From Flagellimonas ochracea (GTDB taxonomy: Bacteria > Bacteroidota > Bacteroidia > Flavobacteriales > Flavobacteriaceae), in assembly GCF_009903685.1 (NCBI RefSeq), contig NZ_JAAABI010000003.1, positions 62,001 to 126,000 on the forward strand: 64,000 nucleotides of DNA, given 5' to 3'. The notes below the pieces were generated by a model, which saw only the letters and a program-made list of their open reading frames with translations, made no database searches and was not told the origin of the DNA. The first letter of the stretch is position 1; every line of letters starts with the position of its first letter. Both the position numbers and the translations under genes were made by a program. Below are positions 62,257-64,000 of this stretch, piece by piece.

Positions 62257-62679
62257 TTGAGAGTTTCTAAAAAGCCCAAGACCAAAGCGCATCAAAATGG
62301 CGTGAGTAAGGAGGATTCGTTATCCCTTATTTTTGTTTACAATGCCAATTCGGGTGCCAAAAATGCATTGTTGGACAGCATGCACAAAGTGTTCAGTCCA
62401 TCAACATACGAATGCAGTCTGTGCAATATCACATTTGGGCTTGTGGGTGAAAATCAAGTATGGAAGAAATTCCGTCAAGAGAGCGACCACAAGATGGAGT
62501 TTCTGCACAGAGATGAATTCCAAAAAAAATATGCCAGTAAGTTTGGACACAAATTCACTTTTCCAGTAGTTCTTGTTCAAGGAAAAAACGAATTGGAGCT
62601 TTTTATCTCCACCCAAGAATTGAATGCGTTGACAACATCTAAAGAGTTGAAGGGACTTATAAACCAACGGGCCCGTTAA
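62257..62679 (+). CDS. Hypothetical protein with two CxxC-like cysteines
   Basis: A protein of up to 140 residues from TTG 62257; a GTG start at 62302 (MSKEDSLSLIFVYNANSG) is a good alternative, giving 125 residues. No in-frame ATG precedes the conserved part. The core LIFVYNANSGAKNALLDSMH is followed by CSLCNITFG, with one CxxC pair, then VWKKFRQESDHKMEFLHRDE. The pattern resembles a flavobacterial family sometimes labelled GTPase, without any GTPase motif. The function is unknown. It overlaps the convergent engB end by 4 bases. Confidence 0.7.
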   Translation: MRVSKKPKTKAHQNGVSKEDSLSLIFVYNANSGAKNALLDSMHKVFSPSTYECSLCNITFGLVGENQVWKKFRQESDHKMEFLHRDEFQKKYASKFGHKFTFPVVLVQGKNELELFISTQELNALTTSKELKGLINQRAR

Positions 62680-63290
62680 GAAGTGGCTTTAAAATAATCT
62701 TGGTTTATGCCATCTATATAACTCAATAATTCTTCCCGTCCAATATGCTTCGCAGAGGAGGTAACAAAATAAGGTGGCGTCTCCTCCCATGAACCGTCCA
62801 ACAATTGCTGAAGATAGTCTTTTACCTTTTGGTCCAAATCGGAAGGTTTAATTTTGTCCGCCTTCGTAAAAATAATGGCGAAAGGAATCTGATTTTCTCC
62901 TAACCAATCCATGAACTCCAAGTCAATGGGTTGCGGTTCATGACGAACATCCACCAAAACAAATCCGCAGACCAGTTGCTTTCTTTTTTCAAAATACTCC
63001 GTAATGTATTTTTGAAAAATCTTTTTGTCCTTTTTGGAAACCTTGGCGTACCCGTATCCCGGTAAATCCACTAAAAACCAATTTCCATTAATTTTGAAAT
63101 GATTGATCAATTGGGTTTTGCCAGGTCTTCCTGAAGTTTTGGCCAGACTTTTTCGCCCCGTCAACATGTTGATCAGGGATGATTTTCCCACGTTGGAACG
63201 TCCTATAAAGGCATACTCGGGCAATGGCTCATTGGGGCAATGGGCCACATTGGAATTGCTCATTACAAATTCCGCCGAAGTTATTTTCAT
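62676..63290 (-). CDS. engB: Ribosome biogenesis GTP-binding protein YsxC/EngB
   Basis: A 204-residue GTPase needed for 50S subunit assembly. The P-loop is GRSNVGKSS at about residues 30-38, then G2 threonines in AKTSGRPGKTQ, G3 DLPGYGYA, G4 TKAD and G5 SSAK. The frame is open upstream to 63374, but homologues start at MKITSAEFV (63290), 2 bases after the hydrolase stop. Probably co-transcribed with the hydrolase. Confidence 0.95.
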   Translation of the reverse strand: MKITSAEFVMSNSNVAHCPNEPLPEYAFIGRSNVGKSSLINMLTGRKSLAKTSGRPGKTQLINHFKINGNWFLVDLPGYGYAKVSKKDKKIFQKYITEYFEKRKQLVCGFVLVDVRHEPQPIDLEFMDWLGENQIPFAIIFTKADKIKPSDLDQKVKDYLQQLLDGSWEETPPYFVTSSAKHIGREELLSYIDGINQDYFKATS

Positions 63291-63292
63291 GG

Positions 63293-64000
63293 TTAGAAGT
63301 TGCGTTTGGCCAACCAGGCCTCCAATATCACATTGAATTCCTCTGGGTGTTCCATCATGGGTGCATGTCCACATTTTGATATCCAGAACAGGTCTGAATC
63401 CGGCAAGAGCTCATGAAATTCCTTGGCCACGTTAGGTGGGGTTACCGTATCGTTTTCTCCCCAAATAATACACGTAGGGGTGTGCATGTGTGGTAGATCT
63501 TTGGACATATTATGCCTAATGGCACTTTTGGCAATGGCCAATGTCTTCACCAATTTCATGCGGTCGTTCACAGTGGCAAAAACCTCATCCACTATTTCCT
63601 TGGTAGCTACCGCAGGGTCGTAAAAAACGTCCTGTGCTTTCTTTTTAATGAATTCGTAATCACCACGTTTTGGATAACCGTCGCCCATGGCGCTTTCATA
63701 CAATCCCGAACTACCAGTGATCACGAGGGCCTTGACCATTTCAGGAAACATTTTGGTATGAAGCAATCCGATATGGCCTCCAAGGGAATTTCCCAAAAGA
63801 ATCACATCTTTTAATCCTTTGAATTCAATAAACCCTTCCAAGAACTTGGCAAAATTCTTTACCGTTGTCTTGAGCATGGGCATGTCATAAATGGGCAGTT
63901 CCGGAATCAACACTTTATACCCTTTTGAAGGGAAGTATTCAGATACTCCTTGAAAGTTGCTCAACCCACCCATAAGACCATGTAGAATAATCATGGGTGT
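63293..64000 (-). CDS. Alpha/beta hydrolase, N-terminus beyond window
   Basis: At least 235 residues are visible, and the frame runs off the right edge; an in-frame ATG at 63994 is internal (the TPMIILHGLMG strand normally follows an N-terminal extension). The oxyanion segment HGLMGGLSNF, nucleophile Ser in GNSLGG, Asp in WGENDTVTP and His in CGHAPMMEHP form a complete triad. The substrate is unknown. Its 3' end lies 2 bases before the engB start, so the two form an operon. Confidence 0.85.
   Translation of the reverse strand, partial: TPMIILHGLMGGLSNFQGVSEYFPSKGYKVLIPELPIYDMPMLKTTVKNFAKFLEGFIEFKGLKDVILLGNSLGGHIGLLHTKMFPEMVKALVITGSSGLYESAMGDGYPKRGDYEFIKKKAQDVFYDPAVATKEIVDEVFATVNDRMKLVKTLAIAKSAIRHNMSKDLPHMHTPTCIIWGENDTVTPPNVAKEFHELLPDSDLFWISKCGHAPMMEHPEEFNVILEAWLAKRNF

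Noticed and set aside
1-64000. CRISPR array, tRNA, rRNA, prophage, toxin-antitoxin or defence island
   Set aside because: I scanned the intergenic spaces and gene set and saw no regular spaced repeats, cloverleaf sequence, phage genes or defence genes.

Overview
The window is chromosomal DNA from a member of the Bacteroidota, almost certainly a marine Flavobacteriaceae. The evidence is gliding motility genes (gldA, gldB, gldC), Bacteroidota-type -7 promoter boxes (TAnnTTTG), few Shine-Dalgarno sequences, flavobacterial families (DUF5686, DUF2723, DUF3857, GIN-domain DUF2807) and flavobacterial gene orders such as nadE / gldB-gldC. The look is Muricauda/Robiginitalea-like, but genus is a guess. 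I see no rRNA, tRNA, CRISPR array, prophage or intact insertion sequence.

Layout. 0-10 kb: electron transfer flavoprotein etfB-etfA (minus) diverges from pdhB around a perfect 24-bp palindrome; then a DUF5686 outer-membrane protein, soluble (ppa) and membrane (hppA) pyrophosphatases, a TonB-like protein, a small membrane protein and a deoxynucleoside kinase. 10-30 kb is a sulfur/methionine block: metK; a SAM-I riboswitch before metY and a 1128-residue MetX-aspartokinase-homoserine dehydrogenase fusion; a broken GIY-YIG gene between inverted hairpin repeats; a second sulfhydrylase; an Rrf2 regulator; cysH, sulfite reductase with a HEPN-like tail, cobA and ferredoxin-NADP reductase; a kelch-like lipoprotein; a second SAM-I riboswitch before a split methionine synthase and metF. 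Together these cover aspartate to methionine to SAM plus sulfite reduction to sulfide. 30-40 kb: envelope genes (PagL-like, GIN-domain lipoprotein, serine hydrolase, membrane-bound LuxR protein, DUF2723), a PLP decarboxylase and gldA. 40-44 kb: an aromatic operon (pheA, aminotransferase, tyrA, DAHP synthase-chorismate mutase) preceded by a short leader peptide gene rich in Phe and Tyr codons and an attenuator. 44-64 kb: housekeeping genes (rsgA, dtd, aroA, queA, rlmN, prenyl synthase, dnaG, nadE, engB), two DUF3857 proteins, gldB-gldC and hypothetical genes.

The most interesting signals are: (1) the aromatic leader peptide/attenuator at 40089-40216; (2) a family of REP-like palindromes, one pair bracketing the decayed GIY-YIG nuclease gene and one copy sitting in frame inside the MetH activation domain; (3) the MetX-AK-HSD triple fusion under a SAM riboswitch; (4) a NarL-type response regulator with Glu in place of the phospho-acceptor Asp; (5) a DnaG primase lacking all zinc ligands; and (6) several perfect operator-like palindromes.
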